This document shows, in pieces, positions 1-11,913 of a stretch of DNA of 64,000 bases. Origin of the DNA: Plutella xylostella (Eukaryota; Arthropoda; Insecta; Lepidoptera; Plutellidae); the NCBI RefSeq assembly GCF_932276165.1, contig NC_064012.1, positions 2,797,501 through 2,861,500 on the forward strand, in the 5' to 3' direction. Under the pieces are notes generated by a model. It did no database searches. It was not told where the DNA came from and was given only the letters and a program-made list of their open reading frames with translations. How positions within the stretch are numbered: the stretch's first letter is position 1; every line of letters begins with the position of its first letter. Made by a program: the position numbers and the translations under genes.

Positions 1-609
1 CCACCAATCTGGTCCAAGTTTACAAATTTCCCTTATAGATAGCATACTTATACATTTTTTTAAAGATTTTTATGAAACGTTTTATTTTATAAAACTTTTA
101 TTTTTATTTTTGTAAAACGCATTTTTTGGTGTTTTAAACACACATTGTATTGGGTTTTGGACATATTGATATTTACCTGTTCGTTTCCTTCGCATTTCCC
201 TTATTAGTGAAGCGTATAGAGTATAACGAGCTCTCTGACTTTCAGAGAATCTTACTAGGAAGTAGGAATATTGTTAGTGCAGTCTTGTTTGGATTGCAGG
301 TAGATGTTTTTATACTTTGTAACTACTTATTTTGTTGTTATTTCTTCGCGTGATTTATGAATTGAATCGATAACTGTAACTACAAAAAGTTTTTCCAGGT
401 TCAAGCTTGTTTGATTATTTTACCTACACTTAATTTTTACACTAATACAGTAAATTTAAATTTTATTTATAGTAAATTTTATAAAATAATCAATTTAAAA
501 GTTACGCAAATGGTCTTTGACTCTTTAAATTTTAAAACTTACTGTTATATCTGTTGTGTTAACTGCTGGTGTTCCTGATATAAATAAATAAATATTACAT
601 ATTATGTTA

Positions 610-727
610 CAACTAGGGAGTAGTGGTTGACTTTTGACACATCTTTCATAAATTTTATATGGAGATGACGTTTAATTTATAAATCAATCCCTGTCGGTTC
701 GATAACCGACAATGGAGAAATTGGCAC
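610..727. repeat. MITE, 5'-truncated copy of the 148-bp GTGCCAATTTCTCC family
   Basis: The right end (ATGGAGAAATTGGCAC) and the interior match the complete copy at 27279-27426. The left inverted repeat is missing. A TTA follows the right end, as expected of PIF/Harbinger-type elements. Confidence 0.55.
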
Positions 728-922
728 TTAAGTAAGTTAAACTTAAATAAGTAAAAATAACGTCGCAAATATCGGCCTATCCGGATTAGAGGATGAACTT
801 ACGTGTTAAATATTTCGTGGATCGTGATAATCCGACCACTACTCAATTAACGAGGGGTAAATATTTTTTTTTACACTTGGTGCTTGGCTATACACCAATC
901 TCACGTACAATACATACACAAT

Positions 923-1170
923 AATAGGGTACATGTACGGTGGCCTGCGCCTAAAAGTATACAGGCGGAGTTTTTAAAATAGCGATTTCAAGCTCACATG
1001 CTGCTCAAGCACATCCACATAAACACCATTGCTACACACATCACACACAACACGTCCCCGGATTTATAAGAGATGTAGCTGGTCCCTTCATCATCAGGGA
1101 TCGCTATTTTTAAAACTCCGCCTGTATACTTTTAGGCGCAGGCCACCGTACGTCACATGTACCCTATTAG
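923..1170. repeat. Foldback element, copy 1
   Basis: The left arm (from about 935, CGGTGGCCTGCGCCTAAAAG) is repeated as its reverse complement near 1099-1150, giving arms of about 55 bases around a loop of about 110 bases. The outer bases AGGGTACATGT and ACATGTACCCT also pair. A second copy with the same core lies at 53218-53445. Confidence 0.8.
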
Positions 1171-1873
1171 GAGCATTGAAAGAAAAGAAAGAAAGAGAAA
1201 TAATTTGTTTCCATAACAATTACAACGATACAAATAAACACTTATACTAAACATAGTTATTTATAAAAAAACAGACTTTCGGCAAAAGGTGCCATACTCA
1301 GCATGTGCTGCCGTAAACAGACGCATGTTTTGTGACAGCATTGAAGCTTTTCGTAAGCGATAGTGATTATGTAACCACCATCAGTTCCCTATGAATTATG
1401 ATTTTTTTTGTTTACCGTTCAGCTTCACAATCGCTTTCAAAACGCTGATTAGTCCCGAATAAGGTATCCGTATTTAAAAGGTTCTAAGTATACTTATTTT
1501 CTTGTCCTTTATTATCTTCGTACACAATAGTGTTGTATTGTGTATCTTAACAAAACATACTTACTTACTTGTTTACAAAGTCTTGAGCTTGGCAAACTAT
1601 GCCGGGGCCACGAAATTAGCGATATGCTTACTAGCGCAATTAGAAAAGTGATTTTTAGGTCCTTCAGTTAAAACATACGTAGTTTGGGACTCGAAGTACC
1701 GAGTGGAATCAAATCCACAATCGTAATTATTATTGTATTTCTTTAAGTACCTACTTAAATTCATATTGAAAAGCAATTTTGTTACTACGTAACGTAAAGT
1801 AGGTACTATAAAAAAATCAAAACGGGATTATATATTTTGACGACTATACATCGTCGGATACAATAATTAGTGT

Positions 1874-1993
1874 CCCGTTGGTGCGCCGTGTTTCGACTTC
1901 GACGCGTCGTTTTCCCCAAGGGAACGGAAATATTTTTTATGACAGTTCCTTTGGGATGACACGAAGCAACTCAGTGCAACGCACCAATGGGGC
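1874..1993. repeat. Short inverted-repeat element (GTTGGTGCG ends)
   Basis: The sequence opens with CCGTTGGTGCG and closes with CGCACCAATGG, so about 10 bases at each end pair. The length of about 120 bases fits a MITE. No second copy was seen in the window. Confidence 0.4.
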
Positions 1994-2000
1994 CCCATAC

Positions 2001-2166
2001 CTTAATGACGCCTTCCGAAACATTGAAGTTCATTTAACTTAGCATCAGGTTATTACCAACTAAACCCGTTAATATTTTGTAAAAACTTTAAATAAAATAT
2101 TTGGAATAATTTGAGTCGCTTAGTGTCGGTATTTTGTGAGTGGAACTATTACATTGCCCGTGAGTG
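2001..2166. repeat. Mariner-like MITE (TA-flanked), left end missing
   Basis: It matches the right two thirds of the complete 233-bp copies at 12084 and 14003, and ends in CATTGCCCGTGAGTG followed by TA. It starts abruptly inside the element. Confidence 0.65.
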
Positions 2167-2589
2167 TAAGTAATCCGCTAATTCCATAGCCCAACCGCGT
2201 CCAACGGTGGAGTTCCAGTTGAAATCCGAACCCTTTTGTCATACGACATCGACACGGGAGTGATTCTCAATGCCCTTTAAATAAGACACATCTGAGCATT
2301 GAATTTTATAAACAACACTCCTGTTACCTGTGTAGGAAGGTTGCAGTTCGAACTGCACAGGTGCAGGTGTTAGTAATGTGTACTCTATCGTAATACTGCG
2401 CATCCACCGAATTAGCGCTTTCGTAATGTAAAATATAATAATTATACACATTCTATCTGTCATAGCTTCCATAGCACATTGGTTGCACATTAAACCAATT
2501 TGGATACAACAGAAGGGCGTACATGTTTTTAAACAACAAACAGGATGTATTTATTCACACATCTCGTCTCTGGGTGACGTACGACTTGA

Positions 2590-2720
2590 GTACCTTCATC
2601 ATCATCATCATCAGCCTATAGCAGTCCACTGCTGGACGTCTCTCCCAAAGCACGCCACTAGATGTGATCTTTAGCTTTCCGCATCCAATCATAACCAGCC
2701 ACCTTTCGCAAGTCGTCACC
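2590..2720. mobile_element. Non-LTR retrotransposon 3'-end fragment
   Basis: A run of ATC units leads into CAGCCTATAGCAGTCCACTG and the CCCAAAGCACGCCA region. This is a very common lepidopteran LINE 3' tail, recognised from memory. A shorter relative lies at 58015-58105. Confidence 0.5.
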
Positions 2721-4345
2721 CCACTTGAGTACCTACGACTATCGTACACAAATTTTCTCAGCACTTCTTCGATAGATACTACACCTGCGGTGCATGGAAA
2801 GTGCGAGTTTTTACGCCGTTTGAACAGTGGCGAGTAAACGCGAATTTGTATGGCGCGAGCGAGTCGAGCCCCATACGTATTGGAGTCGACTTTCACGGCT
2901 CGATTGGTTAAGAAAAACTTACACTGTTCTCGCCCCCGCTATCTCCGCACATCTCCAGATTAGTGGGGTGTGAACCTAAGACTTTGTAGAAGTTACTTAT
3001 GGTTTTTAGTTCGGAACAGTGTAGATAGACAGCCCCATTGTTCTCGGATGAAAGGATGCATAAAAGGAACATGATACCTACCTGTTTATGAAGTTTTATA
3101 AAGCCTTTTTGTTTTGATGATGTTGACATGACAGTAGCGCGATAGCGCAAATAAAGTACTGCAACCTTACCACCACTGAATATTAGCAAAAACAATCTGA
3201 GCTATGCCTAAAAATATAATTCCTCCAACCTGTAACTATAATATTAAAAAACAAATAAGTATCGTAACATTCGAAGTTAAAATTGAATTGAAGTAGATAT
3301 CTACTCTCTTCTCTCTTGTTACAATAAAGTAGGTTAATTAAAACTTACTCAAATAAAGCTCTGTGCTTCGCTGTGAAAATGAAAAGTTTAACTTTAAACG
3401 TTTCATTCTATTCCTTCACAGCATATATTTTAATAAATCCAGCTCTAGAAACTGACCTATAAACCCAGATCTTTGTTGTTCCTTCCTCCGATGTAAAATG
3501 TTAGATTCAATTATAAAACTCGGAGGTAAAAGCATTTTTAATAAAGTTACGATACAAGAGAAATTGTTTTATAAAAATAGCAGTCGTTATTCTTTGTGAC
3601 TGCCGGTGAACTGACCTGCCTCTAGGTGCCCAGTATTCTGGGAGACACAATTTTTGCAAGGCGATAGTAAATGTGGTATGCCAAGTAATTTTGTGGTATT
3701 TTACTATTTACTTTAAAACCAACAAAATGCTATATCTCGCTATGTTATGTAGTCATGTTTGACACGTGTCTTTGACCAATAGTTGAGTTAACTTGAGTTA
3801 TCTACGGATTAAAAAATCCTGCCCTTAGAGGAAAATATATACTTAGCTTTTGAAACGCTCTCTTGTACTGAATAGGGCACTAACTCGGTCTGGCTATACT
3901 GAGATGAATTTCAACGTAATATCAATATAAAAATCAGTTAACTTTTACTAACATATACATATAGAGTAAGTATTCAGTTGTTATCATTAGGAGGTATGTG
4001 ATAGTTTTTGAGGTTACTTCATTCTAGAAAATGCGTAAGTACATATTATAAGGGTCCGGTACTTAATTTCCTAAGTAGCAAAGGACGCTGTAGCGAATAG
4101 CTTTCACAGTGCTGGAGGGCTGGCTGGGCGAAAAATCTATAACCCTCAAATTCATAACGAGCAAATGACAGAAGTTTAGCCTCGCGGTCAGTCAAGAGCG
4201 ACCGCGACGGAAAACTTATGTCACGTCTTGAGCCCCGTGCTAGGCTAGCAGGGTTCACGCCTCGCTGCCTCACTATAATATGACCTACCAGTCCTACGTT
4301 CCTGGTACCTGTACTCGATAATCCAGGCTCCATGTCTTCCACCAG

Positions 4346-4460
4346 GAGTCGAGCTGACGCCACATTGGACGGCCGGTTCGCCATCTCCGACGATGCAGGG
4401 GGCGTCCGCCTCACCATCTCTTCAGCACAGACCACCGACACTGGAGTATATACCTTGCAA
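4346..4460 (+). CDS. e1: second half of an Ig domain
   Basis: The exon encodes the later strands of an I-set domain, ending DTGVYTLQ, with the family's D-x-G-x-Y tyrosine-corner motif. The acceptor TTCCACCAG and the donor GTAAGT flank it. One leftover base at the start belongs to a codon from an unseen upstream exon, and the exon ends in phase 0. The usual second cysteine is absent: TLQ stands where Y-x-C is normal. A weaker acceptor at 4330 is possible. Confidence 0.75.
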
Positions 4461-4981
4461 GTAAGTACTGAAGTTTTGCTATTATCATCATCATGCCACT
4501 CCCATTGTACATGTCGTCTTAGTCTTTTGGCAAAACGTTGGGAGTACGGTCTCTAAGCGATGCCTTATGTGGATAGCTTCATAGTTTTACTATACATATT
4601 ATCATAAAATTTCAGGCCAATCCCTTATATCCATATAACCGTGGTGAGAAAAACTTTTCTATCTGTTATTTTTATCACCAACGTGCTAACAAGAAGACAT
4701 TCAAATTCACCTCCGGGGCCTAATAAGGATTTTGTAATTTACGAATACGAAAAATATAGTTTTCGTCTAATCATTAAACGTGTACCAGATGTGTACGACA
4801 AATAATGTACATGGAGATGACGATGCCAGAAGAGAACGTAAACTTTAGTTTTTTTTTAAATTACATACCCTGTTTTAGACGCTCAGGCCATAAGTATTAG
4901 GTAAGCTGCTGGACCTATATACGTATTATTACCCGTTCCCCCACAGTAAGATGCTGTACTTATTCCCGCATTACCCCGCAG
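4461..4981 (+). other. Intron e1-e2, nothing recognised
   Basis: Starts GTAAGT and ends CCCCGCAG. AT-rich unique sequence with no repeat I recognise. Confidence 0.7.
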
Positions 4982-5155
4982 GCGACCAATGCCTCCGGCG
5001 CTGCCACGGCCCGAGCGCGCCTCGAGGTGTCAGCCGACGAGGCGCCCAGCGGCACCGACCCGCCGACCTTCCTACGCCGTCTGCAGGACCTCACCGTGCG
5101 TGTCGGCACCAGGACCCGCCTGCTAGTTGAGATACTCAGCGACACGCACTGCAAG
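4982..5155 (+). CDS. e2: end of one Ig domain, start of the next
   Basis: Fifty-eight codons, phase 0 at both ends. ATNASGAATARARLEVS is the last strand of the preceding Ig domain. After a short linker, PPTFLRRLQDLTVRVGTRTR opens the next one. The expected first cysteine (L-x-C) is replaced by LLVEI, and the only nearby cysteine is the HCK just before the donor GTAAAG. The codons are strongly GC-rich in third position. Confidence 0.9.
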
Positions 5156-5749
5156 GTAAAGGTGGAAACATACCTACGTGTCAAACGATGAGAGAACAAA
5201 CATACGAGGAGGCTAGACTCAGTAGCTATTCAAAGAAAGGAATAAAATTCCTTAAAGAATCGTATACATGGTAATGCAAAAATTACTACTGAAGTATTTT
5301 TACAACACCCTGCAGAGTCTGACATCGCTAACTTTGCAATGGGTACAATATTATAGCTCTAAATAAATAAATATTATAATTTTTTTTGGTTTTGCACTTT
5401 TTTCTTCGGCAAAGTTAACGTGGTCGCACTCTAGTCTCATAGTTCTGTTTAATATCATGACCGAAGTAGCAATAGTGAGACAAAAAGGGTTTGGCCGGTC
5501 CCGGGAAAACAACTGTAATACTGTAACTGAAACAACAAGAAATGTCTCGAGGACATCATTTTATTTTTACAAACATTTTTACTCATTCATACATCCGTTG
5601 CAGTATTTATAGACTTGACTATTAGTCATAGCGACATTACTATAGATACTGCTTCTATTTATTTTAACATGCCTCACGATTCGAACAGACAATATACTTA
5701 CATAATCACAACTGCTTTTAATACATAATAATTTAATATAATGATTATG

Positions 5750-6520
5750 ACATCTTTTGGTTCTACCTTTTTTGGCATAAGATTTTTTTGCCTAATCTCG
5801 TATTGCATAGTAACGTTTGGTCAAAGTCTCGTTACGCCGAAAATCGTATGGCATAAATCTCGTTTAGTAAAAAGTTATTTCGCATAACATTGTTTAGCCT
5901 AATAATGGTATGGCCAAATCTTGAATAGCCTAATAATGCTATGGCATAGGTTTATACAAAGTAATAATATTCGTTTGGCTTTAACTAAGACGGAGCGTCT
6001 CCCTACATAGCGCAAACTGGTGCCTTGTATTGTTTCCGCTGTTTGGAAAACGCTCCGCTCCGCTTCGCTGCGCTCCGCTTTGGTTTTGATGAACATGTGC
6101 ACCTAACACGCTCCTCCTCGCTTTGCTCGTCGTCGCACCTATTTTTAGGTTTCGATCTCATGGGGTTTGTAATAATTATATTGGTCGTTAACTTTCGATT
6201 TTTTGATCATACAATATCGTGATTTTCGGGATGTAGGAGAAAAATACCACAATTTGAACATTTACTACATACTTAATGTATTATTTATTAAGATAACATT
6301 AGGAGAAACTAGATTATACATAGGTATAGACGAACATAAATTTGAGCAAACGAAACTTAGGTGTTTAAAGATTGTGCCTAAAGAGTTTTAGACGAAACGA
6401 GCCTTATGCCACATAAGTCTTGGCAAAGTGATGGTTCGGCCAAAAAAGTTTAGACCATACGAGTTATGCGAAATGAGGTTTGGTCAATAAAGATTATGCC
6501 AGATGAGCGGAACCCCATCT
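5750..6520. repeat. Internally repetitive, inverted-repeat element (GGCATAA-type units)
   Basis: Short units resembling CTCGTATGGCATAA and TTTAGCCTAATAATG recur many times between about 5750 and 5950. They reappear in inverted form from about 6370 to 6520 (ACGAGCCTTATGCC, CATACGAGTTATGCG). The middle contains a GC-rich CGCTCCGCTCCGCTTCGCT tract. It looks like a non-autonomous element built from degenerate palindromic units; I cannot name its family. Confidence 0.55.
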
Positions 6521-7567
6521 TTTCATTACCGTATAAACAAAGTGATAAAACTTTTGTCTTTTTTTGTTGTAAACAATAAAATTATGTAGGTTTTTATGTA
6601 CGTTCAGATAAGATCTATAGTAGTTAGTAGGTACCTATTCTTAAAAACTAAAGTTGGCGGGAGTAAACCTCATGCATGTATAAAATATATACATACATAT
6701 TTATAAACATATTTTACATCAAAAGTCTTCAGAGAAATACAGGTGGAATATTTTCCCTATGATTGAATTTCTTTGCTGTTTGGAAATGCTTCGCTGCACC
6801 GATGCATTCGATTTCCTGCCTATTATAACGGAATCCTTACAGAACTTGCAACAGATAACAGCCTGTTAGTTTAAATACAAAGTAAATATGTACTGAACAA
6901 GTTCTCGTATTTTCTGAAGAGTTGGAAATGTAAGTAACAAGTATTAGAGAGAATAACGCGAGTAAGTAATAGAGAAAATCAAACGAAGGGAACTTGTTAT
7001 AGCTAGATATTAAACAAAGAGTTACTAGATATTATTATTTAAAATATAAATTCTTTCGTACTTAGCACAATCAAATAATAAATAAATGTACTTCATTTTA
7101 AAGTCTTCACGTGTTTTAAAAACCCATTTTACACCTTAGTGGCATTAATCCTTTTCAAACATTCATACGTGATGTTTATTAACTTTAATATAATGGCGAA
7201 TACATTATAGAATATTTTTTTATTTTTCACTTTGTTTACTAAATTTAATACCCAATTACTTTTTAATACTTACTTATCCTAGAGGCTGTTGTCACTGAAA
7301 GGTTGTTTCAAGCATTATAACGTGATGAGTATTTTCACAACTAAGCTTATATATCAGCTTAAGACCTAACAACCAGGCATAACACGAACCTAATTTGTTA
7401 TAAACTCGCGAACAATGAAAAATTTCCAGGGACAAAAAAAAACACGCACTCACCCCTTGTACTAATGTACTCCCTTGCGGGGTAGGCAGAGGTGCATTGC
7501 TGCACCCACTTTTCGCCAGAGTGTTATGTTAGTCCCAATGTAATAGGGGGCGGGCCTATTGTCATTC

Positions 7568-7935
7568 CAGGGACAATAGCACCAAATTACTCATAAACGG
7601 AAAAGATTAGCTCACTTAGGCATAGTTTCACCATAGTTTGTTAGATAATTACCACTCCTGTCACATTAATTATAAGCCATGTCCATTTTGAAATGACAAC
7701 TACTAATCCCTTGTTATGGTGTAACAGTGGTGTTAATGATCTAACAGAGTATGGTGGAACTAGACCTTACGACGTCGCGACGGTAATATTGAAGTATATT
7801 TAACAGAGAGGAGCGCATCAGAATATTACCAACAAAAGTTTTTTTTAAAAATATTTGTTATATAAATGTTTAATAAAATTTGGGTCAATTGGTGTCGACA
7901 TTTTGTAAGAGGAGCTTTTTCATTGCTCGTGAGTG
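7568..7935. repeat. Mariner-like MITE interrupted by a second MITE
   Basis: The left part (7568-7618, AGCACCAAATTACTCATAAA) and the right part (7770-7935, ending CATTGCTCGTGAGTG then TA) belong to the 233-bp TA-flanked family seen complete at 12084. They are separated by a different element at 7619-7766. The extreme left terminal repeat is degraded. Confidence 0.65.
7619..7766. mobile_element. PIF/Harbinger-like MITE, 148 bp, TTA target duplication
   Basis: It begins GGCATAGTTTCACCATAG and ends with the imperfect complement ATGGTGGAACTAGACC, giving inverted repeats of about 17 bases, flanked by TTA on both sides (7616-7618 and 7767-7769). A TWA duplication is typical of PIF/Harbinger elements. 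Related copies lie near 13661-13800 and 26064-26226. Confidence 0.65.
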
Positions 7936-8232
7936 TATTACTGTGGAAGCACCCTGTAGATTAATTTAATTGACTACAGCGAAGTTCAAAGAATGTTTAG
8001 TTAAGTATATTAAAATAGATCACTAACAAGTTACATACTAACGGAGTTAACTGTAATTTATGGTTATAGTTTTTAAGTAGTTTGATCTTTTTTTATGATC
8101 ACTTTCAACGAATGTTCCTGTTTCATTTGTAGCTATGAAGGAAATTAATGTGGTTCTATACACACAACACACGTATATAAAAAATTAAATGTTAGAATTA
8201 ATAGGTAAAGTTTGTAGTCCAATGCGCCATTA

Positions 8233-8877
8233 AAGAAGAATGGCGAAACCTGACCCGCTTTGCATAAGTTAGCAGCCACTAACCAAACTTATTTTAAGTT
8301 ATTGATAAAAATGTCTATTATCAGGGAAAAATATTTAAAAAAATCTAAACCATGGGGTTCTTGAGATACTAGGGTTAAAAAGTAAATTAATTAAATATTT
8401 TTTTTTCGTTAAATAAGATTTTGATGAATGGTACACGCACAAATAAGTTTTATAATCTAAATCATGGGATTCCCAATACATAGCGTATCACAAAATGTAT
8501 TACATGATTTTATTTATGCAAATAATATCATAATTATTTTTGCACATTTCACACTCAGAAACCTATTTTTATAAAGAGACCAATTTCAAAAATTATTTCA
8601 TTCTATTCAAGTTCCCGTTATCCCGATGTATTATAAAATACTTTTTATCCAGGAATTCCCACGGGAACACTTTTAAAATCAATTTTTAACTCGAGTGTAA
8701 CATCTAGTACAGTAGAAAGACTTGATCTTTCATCACCTATATCTTCGTTCTCCCATGCCTCATAATAATAAAATTAATACCAGTATATGCTGTAGTCACG
8801 GACTACACATCAGTGTATGTTTCATCAATGGCCGCTCTGGGTCATGGCGCCATAGAGAAATGACCATTCTCCTTTAA
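8233..8877 (+). repeat. Dispersed repeat D, about 645 bp, copy 1
   Basis: Runs from AGAAGAATGGCGAAACCTGA to CCATTCTCCTTTAA. The same sequence occurs inverted at 17809-18458 with many point differences. No coding capacity; the family is unknown to me. Confidence 0.75.
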
Positions 8878-9971
8878 ACACAACATTATATAACATTTCG
8901 GGAGTCCTCATGTTTGAACACATGTAATATACCTACTGAGTTGCACTTTTTTTTATTAAAGAGTATTTTTTGTATAATAAAATAAGATAAACGAGAAAAG
9001 CATATTTACCTAAGCATAAGCAATAAAGTTTATTTACTTTTACTAACTACTAAATAAATAAGTACTCAGTTCTGTATTTAATTTAGCTCAACTACTACTA
9101 TGCTACTTGATAATAAATAATTGAAGCTATGCGAATGATAATATGAATTATAATGCAAAGCGATTTTAATTTCATGTTGCTATAATGATATGGTCGAATT
9201 CAGCGGTGTGCTTGGTGGAGGCCAATGTTCAGCAGTGCACTGCCACAGGCTGACTAACATATTAATTTATTTCCTGAGATGCATTAAAAGACTAAATTAT
9301 GCAATCTAGGTACGCATTATAAATAACCATGTACTACATACAGTCCAACATAACTTGCAAAAAAATATAAATTAATTTTCAATTTCATATTTAGTGCTAC
9401 GAAACGCTACGATGCTACGCCGCGCCGTAGCACTTCTCAGCGTAGGCTTTTCGTAGCAAGTTAGACCTACTCACAAAAGAACTAAACTAAAAACAAACTC
9501 TCAGTGTAAAATTAGATTTTTTCAGTTTCTGTGGAAGTATAAAGTGTCTCAACTTTTGAGTAACGCAAGCAATTATTTTTATCATGGTTGGAATTATCAA
9601 CGCCATGGAATTTTAACAAAAGTGCAGTGATGATGTTGAAATTCGAAATCGAAGAGGATTTGTAAAGTGCGGGAGCATCTCCACCTATCGATACACGCGC
9701 TGAACTAGATCCGCAACAAATTTTCGTAGATTTTCACTGCTCTATCGGTATAGAAAACCTACACTTGGCCTTCTTTTTTGCGGTGTCTTCCTGTAAGCGA
9801 CATTTTAACTGGAAGTGTCCGGTAATTTCTGCTGTGCGTTAATGCATCAATTAGTTCTTCATAAGGCAGGTCAATATTTTTTAATATGCCCCCAAAATCA
9901 ATGCAGTAAACTATATTGGAAAATAATGAACGATAATATAATTAAACAAACAAAGCCTTGAAGTTGGACTG

Positions 9972-10659
9972 ATGATGAACCGGTCGAAGACGAAAGTTAG
10001 ACCAATAGCACGAAACGTATGGTTGATACCTCAACCATACGTTTCGTGCTATTGGTCATTGGACGGGCAGGAAATACAATACGTCAATGAGTACATTTAC
10101 TTGGGCCAGATAGCGTCCTTCGAAAACAGGCAGGACAAGGAAATTGATCGTAGGATTGAAAACGCCTGGAAGAGCTTCTGGTCCATGAAATCGCTAATGA
10201 AGGGCAACCTACCTTTGTCCCTGAAGCGTAAACTCATTGACATGTGTATCCTGCCTGTCCTAACCTACGGTGCTCAAACATGGTCAATGACTGAGTCTCA
10301 AAAGTCCAAAGGTTTGCCAGAGAGCGATGGAGCGCAGTATTTTGGGAGTAAAGCGAACAGATCGCATTCGCAACACCGACCTGCGCTCCAAAACTCAAAT
10401 AGCTGACGTGGGTGCCAAGACTGCTAAACTGAAGTGGGACTGGGCGGGGCACGTCTGCCGTATGCAGCCGGAGAGGTGGGCAAAAAAGGCCACCCAATGG
10501 ATACCCAACAACGGCCGCCGGCGCAGAGGCACACCAAGAAGGAGATGGCGGGACAACCTGGACTATTTTAGCACGGAATGGTGTGAGCAGGTCCAAGAAA
10601 GGGATAAGTGGAAAGTTCAAGGAGAGACCTTTGCCCAGCAGTGGGACACTAGAGGTTGA
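9972..10659 (+). pseudogene. Reverse-transcriptase C-terminal relic (non-LTR retrotransposon), frameshifted
   Basis: The first frame (to about 10310) reads EYIYLGQIASFENRQDKEID and then LPVLTYGAQTW, the region after the catalytic domain of non-LTR reverse transcriptases. It then shifts frame, and the reading continues from about 10312 (GVKRTDRIRN, CRMQPERWAKKATQW, RRRRGTPRRRW) to a stop at 10659. The catalytic YADD region is missing. A 58-base palindrome at 10000-10057 is embedded in it and adds residues not expected in the family. Confidence 0.75.
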
Positions 10660-10696
10660 GGAAAAAAATAAATAATAATAATTAAACAGAGTATTA

Positions 10697-10786
10697 GGTA
10701 CGGTCAGGTGCAGAGAAACCTGACCCCCCCTCTCATACTAACAATGCTTCTGAGGGGGGTCAGGTCTATCTGCCCCTTACCGTACC
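10697..10786. repeat. Foldback MITE, GGTACGGTCAGG ends
   Basis: GGTACGGTCAGGTGCAGAGA pairs imperfectly with the closing CTATCTGCCCCTTACCGTACC, and CTGACCCCCC pairs with GGGGGGTCAG. A diverged relative lies at 21742-21832. Confidence 0.6.
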
Positions 10787-10829
10787 AACTATATAAAAAC
10801 GAAAATACAATTAAAAAAAAAAATGTAAT

Positions 10830-10896
10830 GTAAAAAAAATTGGGGACATTTTGTGTCAGCGCTTTGTTAGAGGAACCTTTTCATTGCTCGTGAGTG
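10830..10896. repeat. Mariner-like MITE right-end fragment
   Basis: Ends CATTGCTCGTGAGTG followed by TA, matching the right end of the 233-bp family. The rest of the element is absent. Confidence 0.5.
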
Positions 10897-11553
10897 TATA
10901 ATAAGATTACGTAAGTTTGAGTATAAACATGAATATGTTAAGAACCAAATACTTAAGTGTTTTGTTTGTTACATGCTTCAATACTTGAAATCTTTAATAC
11001 TCTTTTCGTTGTAGATATGGGTCGTTACGCAATTAAGAACCAGTTACCGTAACGAAACTGGTTACTTATTCGGCACCGGTAACATAACTATAAATTAAAA
11101 TATACTGCACATAATGCAACTCGGGTCTAAAGACAAAAATCTGTTGGAAAAGTTGAATGATAAAGTTGGTAGGTAATAAATTTTCAGTTTTTTTATGGAG
11201 TAGATTTTTTTTTGTGAAACGTAACAGAATTAAAAAACCGGTTTCGGAACTAGTTATTTGACTTATTAGGCAACGTGCCGCGTCGCTCATATGAAACAAA
11301 ACCTTAACAATAAAGCCCTTCACTACGGTTATTTTCCATCTAAACATAGCACTAAGCTCTTTTACGAAGAATTTTAGTTTTGGAGAGCACTCCAATTATT
11401 TTAAGCCTCATTATTTCCCTACTCGGATACAGTTATGAAGAATAATTCCGTTATTTTTCTCATTTCATAAAAATATCAGTAAGACTAATGTAATTTTTTC
11501 GTTCAATTTTACTCATTCGCGATTTAGACACTAAACGAGTAGAACCTAAAACA

Positions 11554-11913
11554 ATGGATTCCGTTATTGATTCTATACTGCAAGACTTGGTTGTTCTAGG
11601 GAAGGTGCGAGCTAAGTGTAAACGTTTTTCAGAGAAATTTGGCGTCCGGCAATTTTATACTCAAGTGTTTTTGGAGGCCGATGGCTCTGCGGTCTACAAA
11701 GCATGCTTTGAAGCTCCCGTGGGACACCCTCTGCTGTGCCCTGTCGATGGCTGTATGACGGTGGATAAGTGCCTGACACTGTACATTGAACTACAAGTGG
11801 TTGTGGGAAATCGTGCTTTGTGGATGGACTACACGAAATCTGTATCAGGACTGTTTTGGTTGATGACGTGGAAGAAAAGGGACGATTTCATTTTGTTTGT
11901 GAATAACGCTTAG
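11554..11913 (+). CDS. Orphan reading frame, 119 aa, unrecognised
   Basis: An ATG in an ACAATGG context opens a 119-residue frame with balanced composition and six cysteines, four of them in residues 50-75 (CFEAPVGHPLLCPVDGCMTV). I do not recognise a domain. It lies in a giant intron with no visible promoter or polyadenylation signal. It could be a small gene, an exon of something else, or a relic of a mobile-element protein. The composition is more gene-like than that of neighbouring random frames, but the evidence is thin. Confidence 0.25.
   Translation: MDSVIDSILQDLVVLGKVRAKCKRFSEKFGVRQFYTQVFLEADGSAVYKACFEAPVGHPLLCPVDGCMTVDKCLTLYIELQVVVGNRALWMDYTKSVSGLFWLMTWKKRDDFILFVNNA

Larger units (their letters stand above)
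1..4345. other. Upstream intron or 5' flank, repeat-rich, no exon supported
   Basis: No open frame here looks like an Ig half-domain or joins in phase to e1. It is AT-rich DNA with several repeats listed separately (610-727, 923-1170, 1874-1993, 2001-2166, 2590-2720). Around 1190-1330 there is a dispersed repeat, also found near 27540-27730, that contains a cat-like TACTCAGCAT box. It is probably intron, because e1 opens in the middle of an Ig domain, but the upstream exons are not visible. Confidence 0.6.

Noticed and set aside
2239..3195. Minus-strand and plus-strand frames of 63-113 codons
   Set aside because: They overlap LINE-tail repeats or have no domain, no splice context and random composition.
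6025..6222. Frame reading through the CGCTCCGCT tract
   Set aside because: It is generated by the internal repeats of the 5750-6520 element.
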